From Lentinula raphanica (taxonomy: Eukaryota; Basidiomycota; Agaricomycetes; Agaricales; Omphalotaceae): a stretch of 64,000 nucleotides of DNA. The translations under genes and the position numbers were made by a program. Of this stretch, positions 35,723 to 47,480 are shown piece after piece (the first letter of the stretch is position 1; each line of letters begins with the position of its first letter). The notes below the pieces were generated by a model. That model had not been told where the DNA came from and searched no databases. It worked only from the letters and a program-made list of their open reading frames with translations. The stretch covers positions 248,001-312,000 of the forward strand of contig JANVFP010000022.1 of assembly GCA_027919835.1 (NCBI GenBank), written 5' to 3'.

Positions 35723-38700
35723 ATGTCCGATCAACCGTCAACGATATTGCGGTCAGTGCCAATCCTATCTCTTGCTCAGAAATGGCTCATCGGGATATAG
35801 TCAGGCCAAAGGAACTCATGCTAGCATCAAGGAACAGTTGAAAACGAAACCACCTTCTGATAAAGATATCGATTTTCAAAGGAGGACGTGAGTTTTGTGC
35901 AACTGTGTCTGCTCAATCTCTTGAATACACTTTCTAGCACACTAAGGAGTTGTTACCTCAACCTGCTATTGGTCCATCCCTATGCAAAAGAGTCTGAGAA
36001 TGCAGAGACTCATTTATGGATGCAAACATCCTATGTATTCATATCTGAATACAAACAACGATTGACACGTCTCGATCGTGCTAACCAGCAAACAACGCAA
36101 GAGTCAACATCAAACAACCAACTTCGTATCGTAGAATATCGGAAACTATACCAACGGTTTCGTCAATATCTCGCGGATGAAGACAAATTCTGGACACAGT
36201 TTGTCGTTCGTTACTATCGGTCTTTCGACCTGATTGAAGCGCATGACGCCCTTGTCACTCTCGGCATACTGTCTAAAACCGCGGATGCGACAGACGACGT
36301 AGAATCGAACAATGGTCGAGATCACTTTCCGTTCCCTATCACACCAGTGTCTCCTCCAACCACACTTTCAGAACGGGAAAGTCGGTTGACTATCCTGAGC
36401 AAAGCCCTCGTTTGTCTAGGGGACATCGCTCGTTATAGGGAGCAGTACAACGACGACGGAGGACGCAAGAAGAACAAAAGAGGCGGTTCTTTCAATAACA
36501 TTCCTCGTCGGAAGAACTTCGACAAAGCACGCAGTTGTTATGAGCAAGCTAAACACCTAACCCCTCACGACGGAAACCCTTCACATCAGCTTGCTATAAT
36601 AGCCTCGTATGAAAAGGATAGCTATACTTCATTGGTTCATTATTACCGCTCACTCTGCGTCAAACATCCATATGAAACTGCATCTGAGAACATGTTTGGT
36701 CTTCTCAGCCGGTCGCTGGAGCAATGGAAAACGGGCGGACCAAGTCACATTCCTCCTGATCTAGTTCGTGTACCTAAAATGCAGATTGAAGAATTCAAGC
36801 GCAAGGTCGTCGTTCTACATGCACGATGGTGGCTAGAGGATGAAAGGTGTGTCTCTTTTGAGAAAGCTCTACGACATCAAAGATGACAATGTCCCGTAGT
36901 CATGCCTCGCTCATGATCAAGGAGGCCAGCCACATAGCCAATAAATTCTACGAGCTTATCTCTGAGCGACACTTGCCTGAAGACTTCATAACGCAACTCA
37001 TTCTACTTGCACAAGGAGCACTTTGGAGGATACGGATGCATCAAGATCCTTCGACTAAATCAACTACTAGAGTGAGGCTTCGCTCTGCTCCCAATTCTTC
37101 CTTCGTGGAAGCCCAGATCTTCACCCATCTTCTGTCTTTATACCGTGCGCTCTTCGAGGTTGGCATTGAAAATTTGAAAGAACCACCTCTCGGAGATTCA
37201 GACCTTGCCTCACGTCTCATTGTAGAATTTCGGCGAACGTTGCCTGCAACGAGGCTCGCTGGAAAATGGCTCATAGCAAACTACAAGTATGTCATGAGTG
37301 ATCCCGAAGCGCAGGGCTCACTTGAAGAAGGGAACTGGAGAGACACCGTCCCAGGAGTCATTAGCCCCTCTTCGGTCGAAACCATCGGTTTCTGGCGCAA
37401 GTATGCCGAATTTTTGCGGGCTCTGTCCCGTGTCTTTCCCTCGGACCAGCTACCACGACTGACTTTCGCGTTGGCGGAGGATATCGAGACTAGAGGGTTC
37501 AGACCGTTGAAAGATTTCGCGAATTTCAACAGAGACGGAAAGGCTACTAACGACAATACCCCGCGCAAGGAAAATGAAGTGCATCCCAATGATGTGCAGC
37601 TGATGAGGATAGAGGATATCTTGTGCGACGCCAAGGCTTTGGTTCAAATGGAGGTCGGGATTTTACATGTACTATTAGAAGTCTACTCATGAACTTCCGT
37701 AGAGCTCGCCACTTGCTATATATGGCAATCAGTTTGTGCTCAAAGGTGTAGAATCTCAGTTTCACCCAATCCCGACTACGACCATCGATCCAGAGGATGA
37801 TATTATGACTGAAGTCACATCCGGCACCGACGACGTTCTGCTTCGGGATGCCTTCGGGCACTTGAACAAAGAGGGTGAGGATGAGGATGAGGATGACCAG
37901 ATTGTCTGGGACCCAAAACCGAGGTACTCTTTCGTGTTCTCCTTCGTAGGATTGCATTAAGGGAAAACTGCTTTTAGTGATGCACCCCTGGACCCTTCTC
38001 CTGTCTTGGCGCAACTTGTTGCCAATGTCCACCTTACCTCAAACCCATTAGTTACATCTGACATTCCAAACCCCCTGCCACGCTTACCCGAGAAGCCTTC
38101 TGCCTCTCCTGTTGTGCTGCCTGACTTGGCTTTGTCTCAGGACAAACCCCCGCGTGTAGATTCAACCACAGCGGAAGATTTGCTCAACAGCTTCATGGTT
38201 CCCAATATAGCTACGACTCGGCCAGTGTCTGATCACGCAGTATCGCAGACACCATTCCTACCGTCCGAGAACAACATCTGGTCCAACTTCCGTACTGAAC
38301 AATCATTACGCTATTCTGGTGGTTTGCCCCAAATGGTACCTTCTCTGATTCCCCAAGCTCGCTATCACACACATTCCGCTTCTCAAGATATCTCAGCTCA
38401 GCAGCCGATATGGCAGAATTCCCCTCTGAGTAATACTCTTCCTTCTTCTCCATTTGCCGCATATCCGGCATATTCTGGTGTTGCAGATGTGAGGCACCAA
38501 CGAACGCTTTCTGCGTCCTTGAATGCGGCCCTGCCCCCGCCCCCTTCGCGAATAACTCAGAATCATGGTTCTGAGCTTCCCGGGTCGATGATTGGCACAT
38601 CGCCCGCTTCCTACCTGCGTTCTCAGCATCCGAGTCCAGACTCTGCAGAGAATTCGTATATTCACTCGCGACACTTCTCTCTGAATGAACCTACCACATA

Positions 38701-38755
38701 TTCTCAATCTTTGCATATGCCACACCTGCCGTCAATCTGGGGACCAAATGGCTAA
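35723..38755 (+). CDS. Est1/SMG7-like protein (telomerase/NMD factor family)
   Basis: Contains the Est1 14-3-3-like and helical-hairpin region. ATG 35723: MSDQPSTILR is joined over a 49-nt intron to QAKGTHASIKEQLKTKPPS, then KDIDFQRR and, after the next intron, LRSCYLNLLLVHPYAKESEN. EYRKLYQRFRQYLADEDKFW and ARSCYEQAKHLTPHDGNPSH are the typical 14-3-3-like/TPR segments; SYTSLVHYYRSLCVKHPYET precedes the Est1 DNA/RNA-binding domain (ANKFYELISERHLPEDF). The C-terminal half is disordered, acidic (EDEDEDDQIVWDP) and then Pro/Ser-rich to IWGPNG. About 950 residues. Whether it serves telomerase recruitment, nonsense-mediated decay or both cannot be read from sequence; no PIN domain is present, which argues for the SMG7/Est1 rather than SMG6 type. 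Confidence 0.88.
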
Positions 38756-39309
38756 TCGACTCTCTAGCAATCTTCACGGTCGAAACATAGAAGCTTGTCT
38801 GCATGCCGATATAACGACTTCGGTCCGCGAATCTTGACGATGGTTCTATCCTACCAAGATTCATCAGCACGGCGATGCATGAAAATCATTGACACTAGAC
38901 AGAGGCTCCGCTCAATCTCCCATCACCTCAGGTGATTCCAGAACTTGAATGAACATGGAAGGCAATCCTGATTAGGATGACATTTTTGCCCTGAGCCGCG
39001 TACAATGTTGGCTTTATATGCCCCCCTTTGCATCTTGTCCGAACACAGTTCTGGTTCTATCTCTTGTATCCCGCTTCGACTGTTTGAAATTTTCTGGCCT
39101 GTATTCTGTTGTGAATGGTTACCTGTTTCCCTTTATGGACCCATGAGGTCGGTCGCTAAGCTCGCTCAAGTATCGTCTGTAGCTATTTTCTTTCCATTCC
39201 TAAGTACTCCAATCCAACGCAGACAAAGGAATAAGATAAGCTTTTGCCTAGGGTGTTACTACACAGGATTTCAACTTGTACAACAAGAAAACAAGGATAC
39301 ATAAGCGAC
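38756..39309. other. Convergent 3' region, Est1-like / SUZ-domain gene
   Basis: About 550 bp between stop codons; longer than needed for two UTRs but without a frame, repeat or RNA gene that I can support. Confidence 0.4.
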
Positions 39310-39948
39310 TCAATCTGTGTTCAATGTCTTTGAGCGTTTCTCAAATCCATTTGCAGGCACACTGTCCGTTGAGTATGTATCATCAGGACCTCGTGGATGG
39401 CGTATAACAACAACATCCTTTTTCTTCGCATGAAGAGTTGATTCCGTATCAGAAGCGGAGCCTGAGGCAACACCGAAGATCCTGTTCCGGGCAACTTCAT
39501 AGCGTGCTTCCCTATCTTCCAAAGATTCTTTCGCGGAAGATTGCTGAGGAAAAGGAGTTGTTGTCTCTGGGTTGTTGACCGGCCGCTTGAGAATCTGAAA
39601 AGCGGGCTGAAGTGCGGCCGCAGGCGGAGGAGGCGCTATGTTTGAAGATGACACGATAAAAGTGGGCATGGGAGCCGCGGCCTCATGATTGCTATTCAAG
39701 TTAATATTGGTATACTTCAGTTAGCAGTTCTGAATACGGCCCTTACGCCTTGTGCCATATCTTCTTGTTCTTCTCCTCTTGAGGTTCCTCCTCATCGTCG
39801 TCGTCTTCCCAATCATCGCGGACCACTTCGGACGGCGCTTTGGAGCGCCTCAAGGTGGACTAAGAATTAGTATTCATCGTCGTAGTGCATGTCTATTCGA
39901 ACTCACAGGAGGATCAGGTTCGCCCCAGCCTGAAGTGTCGTCCAGCAT
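39310..39948 (-). CDS. SUZ-domain protein (SZRD1-like)
   Basis: Small RNA-associated protein. ATG 39948 gives MLDDTSGWGEPDPP; a short intron joins it to STLRRSKAPSEVVRDDWEDD, followed by an acidic stretch and EEKNKKIWHKA. After a second intron: NSNHEAAAPMPTFIVSSS, then AFQILKRP, and the SUZ motif SLEDREARYEVARNRIFG, which in SUZ proteins contacts RNA. The order (acidic start, KI helix, ILKRP, then the REAxYxxARxRIFG helix) matches metazoan SZRD1. About 180 residues in three exons. It is divergent from the dipeptidase gene with only 96 bp between start codons. Confidence 0.85.
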
Positions 39949-40044
39949 TGAATGGGTCAAGATCGAAGACCGAATACCTTGGGCGCTTGCGATTATCAGT
40001 GATTCGGGAATGACCGAGCCGGTCAGCCACACTTGCTTCCAACC
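39949..40044. promoter_or_regulatory. Shared 96-bp promoter, SUZ-domain / dipeptidase genes
   Basis: The shortest head-to-head spacing in the window; both 5' UTRs and core promoters must overlap or extend into the opposite gene. Confidence 0.45.
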
Positions 40045-41953
40045 ATGCCAGCACCCAAAGAGTTCCTCGATTTCGTTGATAACAACGCCGATGCCTTTGT
40101 GAAGAGACTTTCTGAAGCAGTGTCCATCAAATCGTGCGCTCTATATCTCTATAGATTCAAATCAGTCTGATTATGGAACAATAGTGTGAGCGGAGATGCT
40201 TCTTATCGTCCAGAGGTCTTCAAAATGTCCGATTGGATATCCCAACAATTCAAGGCTGTTGGCGTTCAGATTGAACAGGTTGACTTGGGGAAGCATGTTA
40301 TGGATGGTCAAGAGCTACAACTCCCCAAAGCCGTTCTTGGACGTCTGGGAAACGATCCAAATAAAAAGACGGTCCTTGTTTATGGTCATTTTGACGTTCA
40401 ACCGGTGCCTCACATCTATGTTCAGCCATCTCTGAATTTCAATTTATGCATTCGCCTCTTAGGCAAATCTCTCTGACGGATGGAACACTGATCCTTTCGT
40501 TCTAACCGTTCAACCCAACGGACAGCTGGTTGGACGTGGTTCGTCCGATGATAAGGGACCCGTGCTCGGGTGGTTGAATGTTCTGCAGTATCATCATGAT
40601 ACTAAGAAGGAACTCCCAGTCAATTTCAGATGCTGCTTTGAAGGCATGGAAGAGAACGGAAGCGAAGGTTTAGATGAACTCGTAGAGAGAGAATCTAAGC
40701 CTGGAGGTTGGTTCGAGGGTGTTGATTGTGTTTGTATCGTGAGTTCCGCCCACGCTTATTTGAGTTGTGTGGTATCATTCACCCTTGCTGTCTATCCAAA
40801 TGATTTCGCTAGTCCGACAACTATTGGCTCAACACACGCACGCCAGTTCTGACTTACGGCCTTCGTGGCCTGGGCTACTACAAACTTAACATCACTGGAC
40901 CTGCAAGGGACTTACATTCCGGGGTATTTGGACGCACGGTGCACGAACCAATGACGGATCTTATCAAACTCATGAGCACGCTTGTCGATGTGAATGGGAA
41001 AATTCTCATACCAGGTGTGGACGAAATGGTGATGACTGCAGACGTTCAGGAAAGGTATGTCGTTCGAAGCTGTCGCGTGTCAGCTTAACACCTGCTCCCA
41101 TAGGCGGCTATATGAGGCGCTTGACTACAGTATCAAGGACGTTGAAGAATCTGCTGGTGCACCTATTGCATTATCATCAGACAAGGTTGAGGTTCTGATG
41201 GGTCGCATGAGAATGCCTAGTCTGTCTTTACATGGTATCGAAGGTGCTTTCTATGGTCCTGGCGCGAAGACAGTCATCCCAGCCAAAGTATCCGGGAAGT
41301 TCAGCATCCGGTAACTCGTCCATTGTTTCATTCACATGCAAACACACAGCTCACTGGCATATCTCTACACTTCAGGCTGGTACCCCCTCAAACTCCGGAA
41401 AATATCCTTCCTCTGGTCAAAGCTCACGTTGAATCCGAATTTGCTAAACTTGGGTCCAAGAACAAATTTGAACTTGAGGAGTTACATGGAGGCAAGCCCT
41501 GGGTGACGGATATCAATCATTGGAACTTCCAGGCTGCAAGGACTGCTACAAAGGTGGGTACATCCAAAACCTCGTCGTTCTTGTCTTCACTCGATACTCA
41601 TGGTACCATCAGTCTATTTACAACAAAGATCCGGACATGACTCGCGAAGGAGGATCTATCCCTGTTACGCTCACCTTCGCTGAAGCCCTTGGCGTGAACG
41701 TCCTCCTACTTCCCATGGGACGCGGTGACGATGGAGCTCAGTAAGCTCAAAATCCATTTCGGTCATTAGTTCCGCTGTGGATTAATCCGGTTATCTAGCT
41801 CTACCAACGAGAAACTCGATCGGTCCAACTTTATTGAAGGGGTAAGTTTTCTACTCTTAGTCGGTGTTCGACGATCATCTATCCTTTCTCGAATTCTAGA
41901 CGAAACTCCTCGGATCCTACCTGTATGAAGTCGCTGCTATCAGCACGCAGTAG
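40045..41953 (+). CDS. DUG1: Cys-Gly metallodipeptidase (DUG1/CNDP2-type M20 peptidase)
   Basis: Cytosolic M20 di-zinc/manganese dipeptidase that cleaves Cys-Gly in glutathione turnover. ATG 40045 ([20 protein letters not shown]). Metal and catalytic residues appear in the usual order: [11 protein letters not shown] (His, Asp), [15 protein letters not shown] (Asp), [16 protein letters not shown] (Glu-Glu), CVCI spliced to SDNYWL (Asp), and [20 protein letters not shown] (His). The dimerisation lid is present ([20 protein letters not shown]). About 480 residues in about nine exons, as in yeast Dug1. All motifs are intact. Confidence 0.94.
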
Positions 41954-42281
41954 GCTCTCATGGAAAAAGACCGTGTATTTCTATGCAACAAGATGTCAGA
42001 TGTATCCAGTATCAGATACTTGTATCGAATGACGTTTCGTAACTGCTGATCATACCGGAAACGAGTACAAGTACTCAAGCTGTGCATACGGTAAGCCTCT
42101 CACTGCAAGAGGGAATTTTGCACGAGCAGTCGAGGATGTCATAGATGCTCAGTGACCATTGGAAATCAAAAGTGGTGTTCTGCGAATCCTGTTACCTTCA
42201 TACTATGTAATAGTGAAACGCAAAATATGCGGCTGACCTCGAGAAGGACACGATACAAATCATTCCACTTGAGTAAATTAA
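41954..42281. other. Flank between dipeptidase gene and retroelement ORF
   Basis: About 330 bp with no recognisable gene; the left junction of the retroelement lies somewhere here or just inside the following ORF. No target-site duplication was found. Confidence 0.35.
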
Positions 42282-44939
42282 GCGCCCGGATCTGTACGAC
42301 CCAACCAGTCCATTCTAGCAGTTCTAACTACGAGTCTTGGAAATCATTGGCTTGCCGACACACTCTCTGCCCAAGATGAAGGTTTGCTCATTCGGACAAA
42401 AATAGCAATGTCCTCCCTACATCCACACACCCCTTCTGATACCGTGTCAACCCCATTGACGATGGTTGAAGCGACAGATGATTCCATCATTTTCGCTACA
42501 TCCGAAACTAGCTTAGCTCGCTCGTGCTTGATGATGGAACGTTTCCAATTCGCATATGGATGGACAACTAACTGGTCCAAGTCTTTGGCCTTTGTTTTGA
42601 ATGTGCCTTCTCCACCATCAACCTTACGTCTCCCTTCCATACCATCAAATCCCTCTTTGCCTCACTCAATCTCTCTCAAAACCGTCTCCGTCGTATCTTC
42701 TCATTTCGAATTCCTCCGTATCGAAACCAATAATCCCGACAAACACTTCTCCCGACTCAAACTCCTTGTCAATTCCTTTCAATTCCCTTCCTTATCCATA
42801 CCTCTACCATTCACAGCTCTGCGTCGAATCATCACGCAAAGCTTGGCTTCCAAACTTCGGCCTTTACTATCCTTCCACGCTATATCGGACTCACAAGCTG
42901 CCGAATTGGAGTGCATCATATCACGTCGTGTCCACAACTACTTCTCTTTCCCATTTCAATTCAATTCAACTCTTCTTTCCCTCCCTCTATCATCTTTCGG
43001 ATTCGACTTCCCTTCCATTCGTCGTATGAATGCCTCTCAAGCCGTCTCTGGACTTCTTCGAGACATCAATCACCACATTCCCTCCTTCAAAAACATTGCC
43101 ACAGTGACCATTGCCGATTGGACATGCTCTATCAACAAATGCCGCTACCCATTCGACGGCTCGTCTATAACTGATGCGAGTTTTCAACGACAAACCCATT
43201 CTCTCCCTTATACCTGGATAGTGGCGCATTCTATTCTGTCAAAGACGAACACACAGATTCGTCAGACGGACATGTCCTTTCTGTTTACAGGCAATGTCTC
43301 TCTTCGCCACCTCCTTCATGCACTACCTTCCACAACACTTACACCAACTCCTGCAAATATCCTCTCATTAGAACGTGCCCAATCCGCCGATCTATGCTCA
43401 TTCGGAAATTGGGTATTCGACTATTATGACCGCACAATCAGTTGGCGATGGAACGAAAACCTCAGAGACAAATTGCGCGGTTCAATGGCTTTCACCGCGT
43501 ATTCTCTTGTTCGTGATTGGATCGGGAATTGGTCCCTTCAATCCCTCGCAAATGGTTTGGTTGGCGTTTCCACGGACATCCCCCATCCTCATCTTGCCAA
43601 CGATCGTTCATCCCTTATTATCCCACCACTCATTCGGAAATCTATCGCGGAAAACTCCCTTATTGCCATTCTTCATTCCTCGACCCTCCCAAATCTCCCT
43701 CAGCCTTACCCAAATACAAACCTTCTCTTCTCATCTGACGCCTCCATGCTCCCTTCTTCACCCGATTCCTCACATCATCGCTCTGTAATATTTTCTTCTA
43801 ATACTCCATTTGGTTCTGCTGCATATTCGCTACTACTATATCGAAAATCCGCATCCGTCCCTCTAGGCGAAGCATATGGCTTACTTACGTGTACACTCAC
43901 TTTTCTTCGTCATCTTTCTTTTCTTCCTTCGACCATATACACCGACCACCTGAACTCTTCTCGCCTCATAAATGATGCTCTTAAATCACTACCACCACCA
44001 CATTCATGGTCCTCCCTTCCTGCCCGCTCATTATACCGATGGATGCTCGACATCCTTCACCGAACTCGCATACTTCCTCAAATCAAATACATACCTGCTC
44101 ATACTGGCTCAACAGATTCGGCCTCACTGGCTAATCATTTCGCCGACATTGTTGCTTCCAGATCCCAACACGACCCTTTGTTACCTCCCTACGCTCCCTT
44201 GCCTACCTTTTTCATGGATTCATATACTCTATTCTCATCATCTCATTCCTATATAGAATCAAACGTCTCATCCTACATCTCTACCGCGCTCATTACCCAC
44301 CAAACTGCGGACACGTCGTTTCGCCCATCCCTCACCCTTATGCTTCCCATACACAACCACACATGCCCTCCAGAACACCCTTATATCCGCGCCTCGTCAT
44401 CATACTCGGCGCTTGTCCAATTGTATGCACGGTCTTCACAGCTAGACACCCGGCTACTTCGCTTTCTTCGTCTCGGAAACTGCACACCATGGTGTTCATT
44501 TGGGTGCAACGAACTCGAATCAGATCATCATCTCTTTGTTAAATGCCCCGCTTTCGATCACTTTCGGTCTGAATCCTGCACTACCATAATCACCGAAACA
44601 AACGCTATTCTCTCTAATAGCGAGGCATTTCAACCTTCAGAACGAGATGACCTTATTCAACGAGCGAAGATAATTTTGACCGATGCGGAACTTTGGCCTT
44701 CTGGTCACACCAAATTCTACCTGGGCCTTATTCCGCCGAGTCGTGTATCCAACCCCTCGAAAACTGTAGAGGCGGTTCAAACTCGTGCTCGCATACTCTC
44801 AAATTGGCATACTGCGATTATTCGCTTGACAGGTCGCATATGGGGTGAATACAAACGACGAACTCGCATATCGGGCCCGAGACGGTACAAGGACCACTCA
44901 AACCTCTCTCTTCCTTCCCATCTATCCTACATTAACTGA
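42282..44939 (+). mobile_element. 5'-truncated non-LTR (LINE-like) retrotransposon
   Basis: Carries only the C-terminal part of a LINE-type polyprotein (end of reverse transcriptase, RNase H, terminal zinc knuckle). The 5' part, with endonuclease and most palm motifs, is missing, as expected from incomplete reverse transcription. I found no poly(A) or simple-repeat tail after 44939 and no flanking duplication, so true element ends are unknown. Confidence 0.8.
42282..44939 (+). CDS. Reverse transcriptase (C-terminal part) - RNase H polyprotein
   Basis: An uninterrupted frame of about 885 codons from 42282 (after a stop at 42279) to TGA 44937. Its beginning (ILAVLTTSLGN) lies just after reverse transcriptase motif B; motif C reads TMVEATDDSIIFA in place of YADD, a form I associate with this mushroom LINE family. 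Then LMMERFQFAYGWTTNWSKS (motif D/E). RNase H residues are ordered correctly: LLFSSDAS (Asp), PLGEAYGLL (Glu), TIYTDHLNS (Asp), YIPAHTGSTDSASLANHFAD (His, Asp). A C-terminal CCHC-like knuckle is CTPWCSFGCNE...HHLFVKC. The first ATG-type start lies well inside the frame, so normal translation of this fragment is doubtful. Not a host gene. Confidence 0.85.
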   Translation, partial: APGSVRPNQSILAVLTTSLGNHWLADTLSAQDEGLLIRTKIAMSSLHPHTPSDTVSTPLTMVEATDDSIIFATSETSLARSCLMMERFQFAYGWTTNWSKSLAFVLNVPSPPSTLRLPSIPSNPSLPHSISLKTVSVVSSHFEFLRIETNNPDKHFSRLKLLVNSFQFPSLSIPLPFTALRRIITQSLASKLRPLLSFHAISDSQAAELECIISRRVHNYFSFPFQFNSTLLSLPLSSFGFDFPSIRRMNASQAVSGLLRDINHHIPSFKNIATVTIADWTCSINKCRYPFDGSSITDASFQRQTHSLPYTWIVAHSILSKTNTQIRQTDMSFLFTGNVSLRHLLHALPSTTLTPTPANILSLERAQSADLCSFGNWVFDYYDRTISWRWNENLRDKLRGSMAFTAYSLVRDWIGNWSLQSLANGLVGVSTDIPHPHLANDRSSLIIPPLIRKSIAENSLIAILHSSTLPNLPQPYPNTNLLFSSDASMLPSSPDSSHHRSVIFSSNTPFGSAAYSLLLYRKSASVPLGEAYGLLTCTLTFLRHLSFLPSTIYTDHLNSSRLINDALKSLPPPHSWSSLPARSLYRWMLDILHRTRILPQIKYIPAHTGSTDSASLANHFADIVASRSQHDPLLPPYAPLPTFFMDSYTLFSSSHSYIESNVSSYISTALITHQTADTSFRPSLTLMLPIHNHTCPPEHPYIRASSSYSALVQLYARSSQLDTRLLRFLRLGNCTPWCSFGCNELESDHHLFVKCPAFDHFRSESCTTIITETNAILSNSEAFQPSERDDLIQRAKIILTDAELWPSGHTKFYLGLIPPSRVSNPSKTVEAVQTRARILSNWHTAIIRLTGRIWGEYKRRTRISGPRRYKDHSNLSLPSHLSYIN

Positions 44940-45272
44940 TCAATCATCTAAATACTGTCCTATATGTCTTCACAGTCTTCTTCCTCTAGGTATTTTACTT
45001 TACTTACAATTTCCGGTTGCATATTTCGAAACGAGTTGACGAGGTCGTGTTTACATTACCTGAGTTACATAATGTAGCGTAGTCAACCAATAAAATCTTG
45101 TTTTCATTGTTTTCTAGCAAAGGGGGATACACTTGGCCTATTACACGCCGCGTACTAGGCTCAACATGGTCCATTACTATCATGTACAACGGTCCATTTC
45201 CTAACCCCACCTACAACGATTTCGTCTGCTATCACAATACCCGATGACCATTCACGCCAGGAGTACTCTAGA
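44940..45272. other. Region between retroelement and MCU 3' end
   Basis: About 330 bp; part may be retroelement 3' UTR and part MCU 3' UTR. No gene seen. Confidence 0.35.
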
Positions 45273-46676
45273 TCATGGATTTCGTGGCGCCCTTGCCTTT
45301 TCATCCTCCGGATCCTGAAGAGGATTCTTATTCCCTTCTATGTCTTTCTTCTCATCCTCGTCCCTATCCAGATCTTTCTTGCGCCTGCCCTTCTCGCCCT
45401 GAGGTTGTTCATAATCCTCCTTGATTTGACCAATCTCTCTCATCAAATGCCTCTTTTCGGAGACAAGTTCCATCCATTTCTCGATGTCCAGTCCGCGTTG
45501 TTTGTATAAAGCTTCGCGACGGGAAGAGACTGAACGGTCGAGAACAGAGGAGTATGAGACTTCGCGACCTTGGTAGAGAAACCTGGTCGATAACAGGGTG
45601 AGTCGAGTGAATTTGTGGAGGAAAGGATACACGAACCAGAGATAACCACATATCACGGTTGAGAGACCTGATAGATATGTAATGGGTTCCATTACATCCT
45701 GTACAACATGGTTAGGTTCTTTCTACTAGATGAAAACGTCGGTCCTTACCCATCCATAATCCCAGAATGTAAGTCTCGCCACGGCCGCCCAATACACGAC
45801 GAGCATACCAAAACCACCGAGAGCCATCCTCCTAGCACCTTTCTGAGCTTCACGGTCACACTCACGTTTCAAACCTTCCATCGTCGTCAACTGATGATTG
45901 ATCGCATTCAAACGACGACGCAGGAATCGTGTACGGTCAGCAAACGTCGGGACGCGTACTGATATGATTTGTTCTTCTCCTTTGATTCCTTCACCTGTAT
46001 TGGATTCGGGTATGATATGAATGCTGAATTCGGCCGCGCGAGCAGCGTCTCCGATAAAGTCGCCAATGTCTGTTGAGTCAGACCATTCGAATTGACGATG
46101 ATTTTGCGGTGAGGATGAAGATGGTGCGCATCTGAATGATATGGTTGTTATCGTTTCTTTTCCGGGAGGCAAGGACGCGAGGATCAGTCGACTCGTGTGC
46201 GATAATGGCTGCGAAGGGTGTAATAGAAGTACAGTCGGTACGACTGAATCATTAGGTCCTTTGCGACCTAGTGGGAGTATGAGTTTGAATAAATGTGAGG
46301 ATGTAGGTAGGAGCTTTCCTAAAAGAGAAGTAATGTGAGTGAATGAATGGTTGAGCGACGCGACGATTGTGAACGGACCGACTCCTTCTTCGATGCCACT
46401 TAGTTCGTCATCTTCGTTATCGCTCGTACCATTCCCAGGCATTGCATCTCTCCATTTTGAATGAGTAGTTGCGTCTGCGAGAAATTGAGAATGTTCAACT
46501 TTGGAGTTCTCCAAAGAGCCGTTGGATATTGGTCGTGTGCTAGCAGTATTGATGAATCGGAATGCGGGCTGAAGTTTGAAGGCATGTGCGGTGGGAGTCA
46601 AAACAGAGCACCGAATTAAATGGAGTTTACTGCTGCAGATGAGGGTGCTGCATGAAAGAATGCGAGTCCAGACCAT
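45273..46676 (-). CDS. MCU: Mitochondrial calcium uniporter pore protein (MCU)
   Basis: Inner-membrane Ca2+ channel subunit. The start is taken as ATG 46676 because it opens a basic presequence (MVWTRILSCSTLICSSKLHL). Core features: DFIGDAARAAEFSIHIIPES, VRVPTFADRTRFLRRRLNAI (coiled coil 1), membrane segment MALGGFGMLVVYWAAVARLT, the selectivity filter WDVMEPITYL (W-D-x-x-E, assembled across a 50-nt intron with W before and D after), second membrane segment LSGLSTVICGYLWFVYPF, and the C-terminal coiled coil ending in charged repeats. About 450 residues, two exons in the coding part. In-frame ATGs upstream (46850) exist, but a probable 5' intron with acceptor GCGTGCAG just before 46709 would remove them. 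No MICU-type gene is in the window. Confidence 0.92.
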
Positions 46677-47393
46677 TGTTTGGGAGAAATACCATGAAGT
46701 TTGAACGTCTCCTGCACGCATGACATCATCGTTAGAGGTCAAGTTGAATTTGTATATGTTTGTTACCTTTGACGCTATTGTCTTCGTTCCACTCCCAGGC
46801 TCCAGCAGCTCCCAGCGCGTTCCCCTAGGTTTCCCTTCGGCACCCATCATACGATTATATGCGCTCAATTGAAGATTAAAGAAGGAAGGAGTATAAGCCA
46901 GATTGTTGGAGCATAACGAGGCTGTGTTTCTCTCCCATTTGGATCAGGTGCGTTATCCCTGCCCTTGGCAGAAGACCTCATTCAAAGTCTTTCTGTCTAC
47001 GGTAGGTCAAGCTATGTCAGGCTATGTCCCGAGCTCTTGAAGCTTCACTTAACACAGCATCAACAGGCATCAACTTGCGATAGCAGATCAATATTTCGCC
47101 AAAGTCCCTCGCACTTCCCTTTTCGTCTTTTTTTGTCACTGTAGCATTGAATCATATGCTTTGTGCTTTGTGGAACAGCTGCTAACAGCTGTCCCCTCCA
47201 GATCACCAGAGTGCTCCATGCATGCTCATTCCACGAAGGATTGGATTTTCAAATTGAAGGACTCTGTGCAATAACAGTCTTCTTCGTTCTCAAAGCATTT
47301 GACTGTTGCAGTAACTCCCTCAAATGAGGCTATTCAATTCGTTGCTATGCAATTCTTATCAGTGTGTATGCATGGCCGGAAGAAATAAAACGG
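46677..47393. promoter_or_regulatory. Divergent intergenic region, MCU / repeat-rich secreted gene
   Basis: About 720 bp holding both promoters and the MCU 5' leader (probable intron about 46709-46763 on the minus strand). An inverted pair AACAGCTGCTAACAGCTG near 47175-47192 carries two CAGCTG E-boxes. No gene seen. Confidence 0.4.
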
Positions 47394-47480
47394 ATGAACT
47401 CGACCATTCTTTTCCCCCAGAGCTGGTCTCCTCTAAACATTGTCGTTTCCGCGTTATCTCATCTTCAAAATCCATACGCT

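Noticed and set aside
42384..44939. Novel host gene of 851+ codons
   Set aside because: RNase H acidic residues, the reverse-transcriptase ATDD context and the terminal CCHC identify it as a LINE polyprotein fragment.
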